Below, piece by piece: positions 11,401 to 24,900 of a DNA stretch of 64,000 nucleotides; within the stretch, counting starts at the first letter, position 1; every line of letters starts with the position of its first letter. The notes under the pieces were generated by a model that saw nothing but the letters and a program-made list of their open reading frames with translations, did not search any database and was not told the DNA's origin. The stretch spans positions 42,159,319 to 42,223,318 of the forward strand of contig NC_081831.1 in assembly GCF_030867095.1 (NCBI RefSeq). The letters are read 5' to 3'. The DNA is from Alligator mississippiensis (Eukaryota > Chordata > Crocodylia > Alligatoridae). The translations under genes were made by a program, and so were the position numbers.

Positions 11401-14150
11401 CCTGGCAGGCGTGTCTGGCGTGCTGGACCTCATTGTCCTAGCCTGGTAGGCTGAGCAGTATTTCCACCCACTGTGCCCATGGTGATTATATGGTGTGTTT
11501 TTAAAGAGGCGTAAAGTGCAGTCCCCAGTACAAGTACCATTATGCAGTGGTAACTAGCTGTATGTGATACTCTTGCTCTGATCTGGTTGTATCGGACACT
11601 GTTTGAGCCAGGGCTTCTCTTCTTTACAACTGCAGCTGAGCCATGCTTGAATTCTCATGCTGTGCCATGCTGGGAACACTGGGGCCAGTATCCCATACTA
11701 CCTCAGCAGCAGACAGACTCTGTACACAGATTGTTGTCAGCAGAATATGGAGAAGTACACTCTGGGGTGTTCTGCCATCGAGAGAGCAGGAAGCAAGGAA
11801 GACTGACCAAGGCAGTGATTGCAACCAGTGTGCTGACCCAGTTACAAGAAGACTGGCATGTGCTGCTGTCTGCCGCAGCTCTGCATTGGGGGCATAGGGG
11901 GCACTAATCAGCACTGCTGCTAATGGGTCCCATTGCAAATCATGGAGTGCAATAAGTGCATACTGGCTGAGGGGGGAGAAGTTGGCACTTCAGGAACAAG
12001 CTGAAAGGGTGCACTACCAGGATGTGCAGACCAGGGTTTTCAAATTCCTCAAGGCCTGTTAGGACTGGAGCTGTTATGAAACACCACTGGGGAGAGGGGA
12101 AGGAGGAATGCAGGGCTGCAGGGCCTGGGCTTGTGGGGCTGGGAGTTTTCCTACATTGTAATTTCTACTGGAGACAAACCTCCTGTGTATTTGTTCTGTC
12201 CCTGAGGCCATAATATGTGCACTACCATCCCTTCTCTCCCCCACTACCCTCCGCCCTTCTCTCAGGCCAGGGTGCACCCAGCACAGCTAGGTTCCTACTT
12301 TACCATCACTTGGCTGCTCCCTCACTCCATGGACAGCTGTTGGTAGTGTATATAGAGCCAGAGGTTTTCAGAGATGGGGCAAAATCTTGAGACAGTTCCC
12401 CTCCCATGTGTGTCCTGTGAAAGGGTGTGCCCACCAGAGGTGTGTGCCTCTGGGAGATGACCTGCCATGTCGGTTTTGTGCCCCATAGAATGAAGCCTTC
12501 AGCTATTTGGCAGCTCCTGAGCAAATAGTGGTATGGCGTCATCACCCCTCTAACCCCACTATCTATCTGTTAAAAAAAAGGAGAAGACACACAACATGCA
12601 GGCCTGTACTGGTGCACCTTATTAGAAACCAATGTAGAGCTAACCTACAAAAAACAGCTGTAAAGTTACCTAGTGGAATTTATACCGGTTTAAATTTTTC
12701 AGGTCCAACATTTTCCTGAAGTAACTGTTTGCTTGGTGTAAAAGTGCTCCCCATCCACACACCCTGTGGTTGTAATAGTGCCTTCTGCAGCAGCTACCCC
12801 AACATAACTGGCCTTCTGCCCCCTCTGGATCCCCATGTGATATACACCAGTGTACAAAACCAGTTTAAATTGCACCATTGTCCTATGTCCAGGAGCTTAT
12901 GCACAGCTCACTGAGCAGCCCTCTGATGGCTCAGTTAGGGAGTGCAGAAATTGCAGACATAAAACTAGGGGTGGGTAAATGCATGCACCCACCTCACAGG
13001 GCATGTTATGAGAGTTCATTAATACAATGCTTTGTTTTTTGCACTTCACTTGTGGTCCAGGAACAATACTGTGAGCCCAAGAACACATCCAAACCCCTCA
13101 CTTACCTGGTGAGAGTCAGAGACCACCCTGCATATATGAGATCATCAGAGGCATAGCAAACTCCTTGACCACCCTGGGCAGAGGGGGGATGGGATTATGC
13201 TGTCCACTGGAGGGAGAGGTAGTGGAGTCTTACCTGGTCTGGCTCTTTATACTCTGGCAGCAGTTGCTACTGTAGAAGCATGGGTTTGGGATGCTGCAGA
13301 TGGGGGAGAGACTCATCCCACACCTGCTACAGAAGCCCCACAGTGCAGGCTTCCCGGGTGCCATGGTGCCCTGCTCGCTTCCCCCACCCTGAGATGCACT
13401 ACTGGGGGTAAGGCTGTACCAGCCAAACTCCTGTGGCTGGGCAGTGCCAGGCTGTGCCTCCTGTGGCAAAGATGCCTGGGGTATGCCCTCTCTGAGTTGG
13501 CACTCAGGGCTGGTGCCCCATTTTCCCATTTTCCTTGCTATAGTACTGAACATCATATGTACATATTTGCCTCACTTACTCCATGTAGGGCAGCAAAATT
13601 CAGGGTCCCCCCATTCACCAAAGCAGGCTTGCACACAATTAACTCACTATAAAGTGAAAGGTGGTGTTCACATGTCTGGAGAATAAATGACTGTTTCCTT
13701 TGTTGTCAGTGACCTGGAACTGTAATATAGTACAAGTGTATTACCAGGAAGCGCCCGATCAGTAAGGATACAGGGCAGAGTTAAGGTTATTTGTAGAACC
13801 ATGAATAAAATGCCCTCACTCCCAAATGTCTGCATCTTTAATAATTCCAGCACATAACATTTTAATAATGATGTTTTGAATCAGTGGCCATCTATTCACC
13901 AGCGCTCCATCTTCACTGATATGACTTTGTTTGGCAATGAAGCAGTAGGAAGAAATGAGTGAGAACCTGGAAACTGTGGGTAACCTCAGCACTGATGTCT
14001 ATTAGCCGATAGAGCTCTCAGTGTTTGGAAAGGAGAAAGTGGATGGTGGCAGAAAGGTAATGAGCTAAGTGCTTTATGCTTTCAACTTCCCCTGAAGGCT
14101 TGGAGAATTAAATAGGATTGGAGTGTTGCTGCGGCTGTGATGATCCAAAA
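8425..14150. other. Gene-free intergenic stretch
   Basis: About 5.7 kb. I see no supported exon, RNA gene or clear transposon. Many 60-170-codon ORFs occur on both strands, overlapping each other and without recognisable motifs. A cluster of ccggtttaaa-type words at 12,680-12,870 may be the remnant of an old DNA transposon, but I cannot define its ends. Confidence 0.5.
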
Positions 14151-14330
14151 ATATCTGAGAAGCAAGGGGTTTTTTGGTGGTATCTTTTACTGGACCAACC
14201 TGTATAGTTGGGAGAGATGTTAAACAAGCTTCTGGGCCCCTAATAATCCTCCCAACATGCTGCACACAAAGAACTCTCTGTGCATGGTCACTGATACTGC
14301 AGTTACTGCAACTTCCAGGCAAAGCAGCAG
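14150..14330 (+). mobile_element. Penelope-like element 3' end fragment
   Basis: The phrase ggtatcttttactggaccaacc followed by gggagagatg and acaagctt is the familiar amniote Penelope-like 3' segment. A second copy of the same phrase occurs at about 45,995. No coding sequence remains. Confidence 0.5.
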
Positions 14331-17300
14331 GATATATCTCACTGGCAAAGAAGGAATGAGGAGTTAGAGAAAGCCTGTATTTATAAGCTCCATATTCTTC
14401 TATCCTGGAAAAATAAGAAAAGGCTGTGTGCAGGCCTGCATATCCAGACCTGCTCTACAAACACAATCCAAGTGGGATGTTAAGATCTAAACACACCCTT
14501 TCAGAGGTGTGGGTTGATTAACCAAGCAAACAAGATAACATAAAGAATGCGCTTCAGTCTTTTTCCCTGGTTCAGCTGTTTCTACAGTTCCTCTCTGGTT
14601 TACTCAGCCTTCACTCCAGATCCTCTCTCCAGAGCCACACCTACCTCCCTTATCTCAAGGGAGTCTAACCTGTCATTGGCTTCCAAGTCAGAAGAACCTA
14701 CTTAACCCTTCCCTGGCAGAATTCACACCTGTCCACGGTAAAGTTTGTCTGAAGCAAACAGTGCTAGCTTCTGTTATAAAGAACGTGTGTGTTTTTTCAC
14801 AGTTGGTGCTCTGAAAAAAAAGATCTGATAAAGGCTAAAAGAAAAAAAAATCACATGATGGGAGCAGGAGGCAGCAGGGTGGCGAGGTCAAGAAAACTAA
14901 ACAAAACAGAGCTAGCAAAAACTGCAGAAGGAAAGTGATACAGCTCAGTCTGGTGGGAAGGGGGAAATACAAGGAGCTGAACAAGTAACAGAGGGGAACA
15001 AAACCAGCTGAGATAGCAAACAACTTCCCTGCTTCAGAGTCCAATCAAAGGGAGGGAAGCAGCCAGGGCAGGAAGTGCAGCACAATGCAAATTCCTGTGA
15101 CTCAGGCTGCATCATCCTGGGGAGTAATTCATAAGGTGCAGGGAGGTTGGAAGAAGATTGATAGCAATTAATCCAGGGGGCTTTGATGCAATCAACTCAA
15201 CAGTTCCTTGGGAGCTGGCTGAGAAAATGTTAGCACTGGGAGGGCACCTAGGGAGCAGAGCAGGGAGGGAAAATACGAGCCTGAAGAGCAGGTAAATGTT
15301 ACTGCCTTATAGGGTGATTATTAGTCAATTAGAAGATGCTGCCAAGGGAGCCTGTGAGAACCTTTCAGTACCCTGATCCCAAGGTGCTTAGTGAGGTTTG
15401 GGGCCCTTATAATACGAGCTTCCTGTTTTCAAGGAAATATATTCCTCTGTTCTACACTGGTTAAAGGCCCCTGAGAATATGGAGGCAGATACCTTCTACA
15501 AGTGGGTAATGGTAATAAGGCTGGATTCAGTGTATACTATAGCATCCATGGCTGAAAACAGTGGAGTCAAGACATGACATAAAGAATAAAGCTCCTACAG
15601 TAAGACAAAGATTCAACCCCAGCAAGGCACTTCAACATGCTTAAAGCAAGGCACATGAGCAGTGCCACTGACTTTGATGGAACTATGCTCCAGTTAAGAG
15701 TGGGCTTAAGTGGTTTGCTGCATCAGGGCCTTCATCAGGCCTGTTGTCAAAAGCTGTTACAAGTCTCTCTTGCAGGGATGGGGGCAGAAGCCAGGCTGGA
15801 AAAACCCAGAAGGCCTGTCTGTCCTAAGGAACACATTAAGTCATCATTTCTGTTAAACCAGTGATTATGGATTTCTGTTCAGCAAACAGCAGCTTAACAC
15901 CATGTGAGCAAGTGCTTATCATATCCAGTTGGTTTAATAAAAGGTATCATTTTGGAACCAAGAGGTCTAGTTTTTTGTATATCATAGCATAGTAATTGAT
16001 CACACTGCTTAAACTTCCTCTCCTCTCCCCAAGAACCCATAAGATCCTGAGGGCTTTAAACAAGGTGTGCAGCAGGCAGGAATGCAAGTACTGTTGCCAG
16101 CCTTGTCTTTGAAGAAAAAGCAACAAAGCTAAATGAATCATGAAATAAATATTATTTCCCACCCTGGAGCTCCCATTGTTTGTTGGGTTCGTTCCTTGGC
16201 TCAAGGGAACATGTCAGGGAGACTGGAAACAGCTGTGTGGTCTGTGTCCCTTCCCTAGGCACCCCCTCAGTCCGGCCCCAAGTCAGGCTCAGAAAAGAAA
16301 CCAGACAAGATGGGGGAAGTTATTTGATCCATTTACACATCATAATCCTGAGATGACTGGTGTGAAGCATAACTGGGAGGTTCTGTGCCTTAGGTGGAGG
16401 TGGCAGCAGCAGCTGCAGCTCTTATGCCCCCTCTAAGTGGACACCCAGAGCTACTGGTGCCCTGCTTGCCCACCTCTAGTTAAGCTACTGCTCATGGGTG
16501 TTCCCTTTCTAGGAAAAGTGGAATCTGACTGGGAGAAGAGGCAGTAGGAATGGCCCCCACTCACGTACAGCAACTTCAGGGTGTAGGCCAAGCCAAGGCT
16601 CTGCTGCAGGAAGAACACAGCCTCTGCCTTGGTTCTGACTCTTCTGAATAGGTGTACAGGTAGCGCTGTCTCTGGAATCTCCCAAATCGCAAAGGAAATC
16701 TCACCACAGAATCCAGAGGATGCCAGAGTCTTGAGGGGGATCTCCTTCCTATGGATGGCAATGGGGCACTGGTCTCCATCGCCCACTGCTAAATGCAGGT
16801 GGCTTCCATGAATTTCAGTGGTGTGAGGAGCTGAAAACGAGTCTCACATGAGGAGCATGTTTTACTGTATTTCCACAGGCATGGGAGGAGATCCTTACTA
16901 GAAACACTGGGTTGAAACTTAGGTGCTCCGATGACTCAGTGACAAATGCAATAGAAAAGATTGATGAATGGTTCTAGGTGGGACAGAACATAAGTGGGCA
17001 TATTTAATTAAATGAAACAAATTAAATGCTTATGGCTCCAGGGGCTTCAACAGTTGTGTCCTCTTACCCAAGGCCAACACTGACCTTTTCATATTTTTTC
17101 CCTGCAGCAAAGTAAATTCCTGTCACTGTGGACTCTCATTGTCATAGTCTTCTTCTGCAGCAAGAAAGAAATTCAGTCTTCATCTTTTTCCCTGGCCTGT
17201 CAGAACATTATTCTCTCCTTCCTACCTCAGGAAAAACTTAACTGAAGTGTTTCTGTTTCATTACTCTAGGGAACACTAGCACTTCCCATTCTGTGGCAAA

Positions 17301-17989
17301 GACCATGCTGATCCTGTATCTTCCAGCCCTTCTAAAATGTGTAAGAATCACTATGTTCTGAAACAGTTACATTCCGAAGAGGGCAGAGGGCACCTCAGAT
17401 TAATGTGACCCTACTGTAAAACACTAAAGTGCATTCCTCAGTCAGGGAACTTCACTGGTGCATTCTTCCATTACCCCACCTCTACTTATTTCTTGTATCT
17501 GGGGAGGGGGTAGAAATCTGTGCCTGGAAAGAAGCAGCTGGTGGCTCATGGTACACTTTGGAGCACATTATTTTAGGAAGCAGCTGGCTTGCATAGCAGA
17601 CATTGTTTATCTTCTCTTTCCCCTGGTGCTTTATTACAAGGGATTATTGCATGAAAAGTTTTTTGTTTCTTTGTTTCTGACCTGTTGCCTGACCTTAATC
17701 CTCTGTGATCCATTCAGAGCTGCCAAAGATGGCACACCAAAGACTGAGATAGTAGTGATGAAGGTAAAAAGCAGAGACATAAGCCAGACAGGTACTATAC
17801 ACTTGCAGAACCCACTGTTACAATACATTATCAAGTTAATAAGTCTTGTTAAAGGGATCAGACACTTCTATGCAGTGGCATAGCAATGGTATTTATGTTA
17901 TCTCTGATACATAGTGCAAGGTTCTCAGTCCACTTATTTCAAGGTATAAACTCAGCATTAGCTAGGATTTGGAGGAAATTCCCCTATGA
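14331..17989. other. Gene-free intergenic stretch
   Basis: No gene supported. The segment at about 15,610-15,745 (ggcacttcaacatgcttaaagc, then tttgctgcatcagggcc) resembles a widespread reptilian/avian interspersed repeat but I cannot name it. ORFs at 16,451-16,811 and 17,458-17,883 show no domain. Confidence 0.45.
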
Positions 17990-18290
17990 TGCATAGAAAA
18001 ATAGAACATAGAACTGGAAAGGACCACAGAAATCACTGAGTTAATCACTTCATATAACCCTGCTCATAAATTTATCAGCTCTCATTTAATATTAGCTGTT
18101 GGCTCCTGCTCCTCTCATTAGAACGTCCTTCCTGAATCTTGTTCCTCTGGCAGTTAAGAACCTTCTCCTCAAATTCCAGGTCAAATAATTCTTGGTCAGC
18201 TGGTATCCATTTGTTCTTGTGTCATCACTATCCTCCTAACAAGAGTGCTGCTATTCCTTACTTTAAAGCATCTGGTTCTGTTCATTGTTG
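17990..18290 (-). mobile_element. Old CR1/L3-type LINE 3' end
   Basis: Begins with acatagaactggaaaggacc, the inverse CR1 3' terminus. It is followed by decayed inverse coding sequence (cattagaacgtccttcctgaatc, ccatttgttcttgtgtcatc). It is strongly diverged, older than the 46-kb CR1. Confidence 0.65.
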
Positions 18291-18532
18291 AAGATAGAAA
18301 ATGAGACTAAATGGACCATTGGCAAGGCAGAGCATTAAAACCTTCCATGATCTTCTAGGAATTCGTAATCATGTTATGATCATATGGAATTTCTTGGCAG
18401 CACAGGACAGAGATCCAGGCACACAGGCCTTTAGCACTGGAGCTGAAGGAGAATCTCCTTTCATTGCAGAAGTGAGAGGGGTTATTCCAAAAAGTTGAGT
18501 GATTCTGATTCAGTAGTGAAATGCGGTCTAAA

Positions 18533-19013
18533 TATAGACAGTCAAAAAGCCCAAGGCTGAATCGATTTAACCTTCGCAGGTTAGTCTAAGCTGCATAGAT
18601 TGAACCAATAAGCAAATAAACAGACATTCACTTCTGATTCTGGAAATGCAGTCACATGCCTGCAGTGGCCCAGGCCAGAATCCCCAGAGGACTAAAGCAC
18701 ACCTCTCTGCTCAGCTGGAGCAGACAGCTTGGGCCAAGGCTAGCCTGAGGGGAAGGGTTGTAGGGGAGGTGCAAAGCATCCTGGGATGCTGGGGGATTGT
18801 GAGTTAACTTGAGTCTGGGGGGAATCTAGGACAGAAGTTCAATAAACCAATTTTACCTTAATCAGTTAAATCTGATATTACATCTATCCAGGTTTATCTT
18901 AAACATGTTTCAGCCATTCTGAAAGCAGTTTATGCATGCTGAACTTATGTTGTCTTACATATTTGAACTGGTTTCCAATCACTTTTACTGGTTTATGTAT
19001 AATATCTGTCCCT
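18533..19013. mobile_element. MITE, copy A of a two-copy family
   Basis: Ends approximate agacagtcaaaaagcc and atatctgtccct. The interior shares long collinear blocks with the copy at 21,058-21,981: gcaggttagtctaa, acatgcctgcagtggc, the central gggatg(c/t)tgggggat, atcagt(t/c)aa(a/g)tctgatattaca and the tttatgtataatatctgtccc end. It has no coding capacity. The superfamily is not settled because the target duplication is unclear. Confidence 0.6.
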
Positions 19014-19885
19014 AGTTGCAGGCTTTAACCTGAATTGGGCAATATGTCATTCTATTTGCTGTGCTCATAAAAGGTACATTTGGCTACTGCTGGTGTTGAG
19101 ACGTCTGTAGAGGAAGCACAACAACCTACCATGTAAAGGGCAGGCCATGGAGGGGACTGATTCAAGTCTACAAACTTCATGTTCAGACTGTTACAAGAAT
19201 AACAATAATATTCTCAGTTAGAGGAGGGCCAGGCTCTTGTGTTACTGGAGATTTGTGGCCTGGCTGCTCTAGCCCCTTGGGGAGGCAACAGCACAGTGCT
19301 TCATTCTGATAGGAAGAGTTAAGGTGTGAAGCAGGAACTGTGAGGAGGCAACATAACACCAGGGAAGCGCCCCTAGACACATGCACTTGCCATTGTTAAA
19401 TAACAAGCAAATGCATTTTCTATGACTGGGGTTTGGTGCAAAGGTATCTCCAAAGAGCTTTTGTGCCCTGAATTGATCATGGCTGGGTGGGGCAGATCCT
19501 GTGTGCTGGGAGCTTGAGAAAAAGGATGTGAAACTTGCTACAGTAAGAAGTGCTGTGCAAACTTTGCAGTTACACTAGTTTCCTGACAACTCCAAGGACT
19601 AAGATTGACTTCAGACAGGTTCCACATCCTGTTTTAGATCTGAGTCTCTATGACCATTTCTTATGTTAGGGATCCTCTGGGAGGGCTAGACCTCACACCT
19701 TCTGAAGAGAGCAGAATCTGGCCCAGTCTGAGACCCCCTTCCTGTTGGGGTTTCAGACTGTCCCTGTGACAAGTGTTGGGGCTGCATTGAAAAAGAAACA
19801 GAACAGGTTAGGAAGAAGAGATGGAAATACATAAATGGAAGAAGTGCAACTATCTAGTTATTTCCTTTTATCTTGGATTCAAAGA

Positions 19886-19946
<61 letters not shown>

Positions 19947-21057
19947 GGGACAGAATGAGATCTGTCTATATATCTATCTATCTACAGCACAAAGATCATC
20001 TAAATCAGCTAGCTTGAGAATTCTTCTGGTGCAAAGGGATCCCCAGGTAGCATGAAGTTGGTGCATTGCCTTTTAGGTGCTAGTACAGAGAAATGGCTGC
20101 ACGGTCTATCCCTAGCTATTGGAATGGCCCGTTGGCAGTAGAGGCATAAATTAGGGCAATCTCTGGACTTCCCTAGATGACACCTAGGATTAGATGGCAC
20201 CTAGCTAGCCCCCTCCTACACTGCACTGAATCTGGTCTTTTTATCTCCAGGGGTACAGCCCAGGACTCCACATTCATTAATACCATTGACATTTCTCTGA
20301 CATCAGCATTGCTTCTCTGCTAAGCCGAAGTAGAATTCTATGCTCAGGTTGTTTTGTAGGCATTTATATCCCAGTCCTGGAGCAGAGACAGCCATAAACA
20401 GCATGTGGGCAAACTCCACCGCCCCCCAGTCAGAAATCTTAAATCTAAACACCGGTGTCACATTCCCAAAGAAGAACTGTGTCTTAACCATTATCTCCAG
20501 ATATAGAGAATAAAGCAAAGCAAACTCCCAGCTATCTTCAAACATTTATCTCCAAGGGTCAGTGAAGAACAAGACCAATGGTAACAAGCATTTTGTAATT
20601 ATCACAGATTCTTAATGCTATGTCTTCCAAAGATTGTGCTTCACTGACATGTTAACAACTTGTAACCATGTAACAGCACCACTTGGTGATTCCTGACATA
20701 GCACTACTGAATCCCCACTTACTGCCTCCTGCCTTTCTCTCTGGAAACCAGGCAAGAGTACTGAACTAGAATCCAGCTATCAGGAAAGTCCAGGCTAAAG
20801 TGCTGCCTGATGTCTATGTGGCAGGAGCTAATCCAAGGCCTGTCTGGGAATCTCTCACAGACTCTGCTTGAGAGCTGCTGGACTAATTCACACCAAAAAA
20901 AAAATCCCCCATCTCCAGGAATCCCCAGCACCCGCCAGTTATGCCACAGCTGGGCAGCTCCACTTTGCTTCCAGTTCATTTCACATTGAAGCCAAACCCT
21001 CTGCACCTCACAGAAAATGTGGGCATGGTCTGGGGCCTGAGCAGTACCTCCAAGGCT
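19014..21057. other. Gene-free stretch with a (CTAT)n microsatellite
   Basis: No gene supported. It contains the tetranucleotide array described separately and otherwise ordinary unique-looking sequence. Confidence 0.5.
19884..19947 (+). repeat. (CTAT)n microsatellite
   Basis: About 15 uninterrupted tatc/ctat units. A short second run at 19,966-19,984 (tatatatctatctatct) is separated by gggacagaatgagatctg. The ORFs encoding repeated YLSI come from this array and are not genes. Confidence 0.95.
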
Positions 21058-21981
21058 AGGGACAGACATTCAAAAAGCTGTAGCCTGAATTGATTCAATC
21101 TTTGCAGGTTAGTCTAACCTGGCTAGTCCGAACCCATTTGTAACCACAAAGACATCTCCTCTGGACCGAAGAAATGCTGGCACATGCCTGCAGTGGCTCA
21201 GGCTAGAAGCCAGGGAGTGCTAGAGCAGCCCTCCCTTCCCTTGCAGAGTGCTGAGCTGAGGGGGGCGTGGCCAGGCCCTGGCAGAATGCTCTGATTAGGG
21301 ATGGGTTTTACCCCCACACCACACTCCTGAGCAGCCCAGCAGGGAGTTGATAACACAGTGTTTATCACCCCTAACTCAGTGTTTATCAGCCCACTAAGAA
21401 AACAACAGCTTCTCTCCATTAGTTCAAGTTCTTCTTAATTAAACAGCTTTTCCAAGGAAGGAACGGAGGGACATTACCAGCTACCTATTTATTAGCTCCA
21501 AAAATTCCTAAGCTGACACAGTCCTGTTTGCCTTTGTCTTGTCTGCCTTACACAGACACCTCTCCACATTAGCTAGCATACCACATGCTGGCTACGTCTC
21601 TGCTGTAGGAGAGGGGAGGGCGAAGAATCTCTGCTTGAGCAGGAAGTGGTGAGGGGTGGGTGGAGCAAGGGGAATCCAGGCAGACATTGCTGTATCTGCA
21701 GTCTCTGTCGGAGCTGCAGCAGAGAGCCAGGGCTGCAAAACATCTGGGATGTTGGGGGACTCTGGTTTAATTTAAACCAGGAAGGGGTCTGGGACAGACA
21801 TTGCATAAACTAGTTTGACCCAAATCAGTCAAGTCTGATACTACATTCAACCAAGTTTATCTCAAACCGGTTTCAGCCCTTTTCAAACTGGTTTATGTGC
21901 ACTGGATGTCTGTTCTGTTATAGGTTTTAACCAGTTTCTGATCACTTAAACGGGTTTATGTGTAATGCCTGTCTCTGTCCC
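21058..21981. mobile_element. MITE, longer copy B of the two-copy family
   Basis: Starts gggacagacattcaaaaagc and ends with its approximate inverse, atgcctgtctctgtccc. It is collinear with copy A at 18,533-19,013 at both ends. It carries about 0.45 kb of extra central sequence (about 21,240-21,690), so it is either a fuller copy or contains an insertion. Confidence 0.65.
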
Positions 21982-24900
21982 AAGAGACCTCTTTGAACCA
22001 ACTGTGGCACTGGGCCAAAATGTGCTGTCAGCTACACTGGTGTAACTCTGGAGTACCACTGTGGAAGGGACTAGAACTAGCATAATCAGTGCTAAGATTT
22101 AGTTATTAGGGTGAAGTAGGGGCAGGTTCCACACAGTCTGAGCTGGAGTGATTTGGAAAATAAATTCAATAACTTTGTGACCTGATGGTTCATTAATAAG
22201 CAAATTTCTGGGGTTACACCAGTGTAAACTGTTGTGGCCCTGTAAATTCCCTGAAGCGACTGAGAATACCTACAAGAAACACAGCTACAGATCCCACGCT
22301 TCTGCACAAGGAGATCTCAAACTCCACCTCACGCGTTCCTGGGTACAAAGCTGGTGGATGCAGCTCCCTTTGCTCAGGGAACTGTGCTTGCCCATTCCCT
22401 GCTTAGGGTGGTATGACCAAGAGGTACTGAGCCCTTACCACCCTGCTGAAATCAGCAAGCCTGACTCTGCTCTTCCTTGCACTAATTTTATCCTGCCCTA
22501 AGTCCATTGACTTGCAGTGCCGTTACTTCAGGCCCATGATTCTCATTTGCCCTCACGTCCCTCTGTCTATCTCGCTATATAGGGGACCTTACAATGGGTG
22601 TGGCTATAAAGGGGCTGTGTATAAACCTGTAAAGCCAAGGTGCCAAGGCAAGTAGGGGTGCTAGTGCATGACTGCAGGCAAGGCCCTATAGGAGAGGCCC
22701 AGAAAGAGCAGGCTTGTCCCAAAGTCAGGATGTATGGAGGCCCTGAGGCTCATGCCTCCTCTCCCCCCATGCCTCCCCCATCCCAGATAGGCCAGAAGAG
22801 GACAAAGAAGAGGGGGTGATGTCTGTATTTTGTTTCTGAAAGGGCAGCTCTTCAGCCTTGCTATCCCTAGCTCCCTTATCTCCTGTACTATGTGGCACAA
22901 CTCTGGGGTCAGGAATTTTCTGCATCTTTATAAACTTGCCCTGCTTCCAGTTTCACAGTAGCTAGCAAATCTGCTCAGGCCTCCTCTCTGATGTGTTGAG
23001 AGAAGTGGGGGAGCAGAGGAGGGGGCTGCTGTCTGCTGGATTCCTGGGTCTTTTCCAGCAGCCCTCTACCTTCCCCCTCCCAATTACTACTGAGTGCTGG
23101 ACACTTGGGACCTGTTAGAGTCCATGGGCAGCATCCGGCAGCTGGGCCTAACATTAAACAATGACCCTTGCCTCCCAGATCCTCCTGCCTCCCAAGAAAA
23201 ATCCCCTTGTATGTGGTGTGACAGTGGAAGGGGAAAGGGAATAAGGAACAAAGGCATGAAGAACAAAGGATGCTGAGCCTTATCTGGTCCCAGCAAATAG
23301 AGTCTGGCCCTACAGGCTGTGAGCAGGGAGAGCTCCCTCTGTCTCAGGCTGCAAGACTGGACCTTTCATTTCTGTTCTGTATGTAAAGACACAGTTAAGT
23401 ATAAAACAGGAACTTGACTGCTGGGCCCAGCTGGGGGAGGATGTGGAAAAAACACCATAAAGGAACTTCAACAGCTGAGGGCACCGGAGCAAGAAACCAG
23501 AGCTCGGAGCTGGTTAGCAGCAATAACATCCTGAGCCAGTGCTCCACCTGTGCATAAAAATGGAGGGCCAGGGAGCAGGGACCGTGATCTGATCTCTAGC
23601 TTTCGGAACCAGGCCCATGGAAGGCTCCCCCCCCAAGCTTTTTAACCTGACATACAGCTGTTTGCTGCTGCTGGAGACTTGCCTGCTTGGAGGCATGAGG
23701 AGACTTGTAGCTGTCTGATGAACCACCTCCTCTTTATCTCAGAAGGCAGAGCACAATCAGGCTTCTTCAGGGCCAGAGGCAACTGGGGAGGAGTTGCAAA
23801 GCCTGGAGGCACAAACATCTCTGTGCAGCAAAAGGATTTGATTCTAGGTAGCACTCAGGGCCATGAGTGCTGCCCTGGTATCGTAGAAAGAAGAGCATAA
23901 ACTGGAACTGCCATGAAGCTGTTTTGATTTGCATGGGGACAGTCCCTGAACAGCCCCAAAGCAAAGAAACAGGAATCACCTCAGGAAAGTGAGCCAGGGC
24001 ACAGAGGCACGGTCCCACGCACTCTTAGGAAGATGCACTGGCAGCAGCAAGGAAGCAGTGGAGCGCTGGAGTAATAAGCCCACAGTCCCCCTATCCACAG
24101 TCGCGCCCCCCGCCCCCACCCTTGGGAAGCCTTTAGTGCTGCTAGCCAGCACTTCCCAGTGCCCTGCAGCTAACTGACAGCCTGCTTGTGCCGGGAGCCA
24201 GGAGGGACTCCCTGCTCCTGCTCTAGTGCCCCTGCAAAATCAGCCAAGAATTGGTTCATTGTGGAAACACGGTCAGAACAGGCCAGTGGTTAAAGTTTTT
24301 TTTACTTCTCTGCCTGAGAGCTCGTGGTATTGCTAGCACTGGTCATGCTGCCACCGTGGTAGGCTGAGCCTGGGCACAGCGTGTTTGCCTTCTAACGGGT
24401 GTGTCTCAGTCTATCTGCTGCAGTGTTTACACACAATCTACTCCAGCTGGATCCTGAGTAACAGTCTCCACACCCTGAGGAGCTCGCAGGGCTCTGAACA
24501 GGTGTGGAATGAACAGCAGGGGCCATGGCTGGATGTGCTCAGCATATCAGTGATTGCTAGTCAGATTCCAGGGAGGGGGGTAGTCTGGGAGTCTTGGGGA
24601 TAAGAATATGGAGGGTGGAAAATGAAGGGATCAGACTACAGCACCCTTGAGCACAAACAGCATCCCAATGCAGAGGGAGCATCAGCTGCTCTGAAAACCC
24701 TCAGTCCCATCTTTGAACATGAGCCCTGAGTCCTGCTCCACCCTCTGTTTAGACACTAGAAATGTGAGAGAACTGACAAAGAATCCAAGCTGGCTGGTAA
24801 CACAAGAGTGGCCCTAGGTCACTGGTTCAAACTGGCCTCAGGCCCGCATCCTACCATTGATTTTTATACAAAAGCCCCTTTGGCTTTCATGGGAGCTACT

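Noticed and set aside
19835..20055. ORFs with repeated YLSI
   Set aside because: Translation of the (CTAT)n microsatellite.
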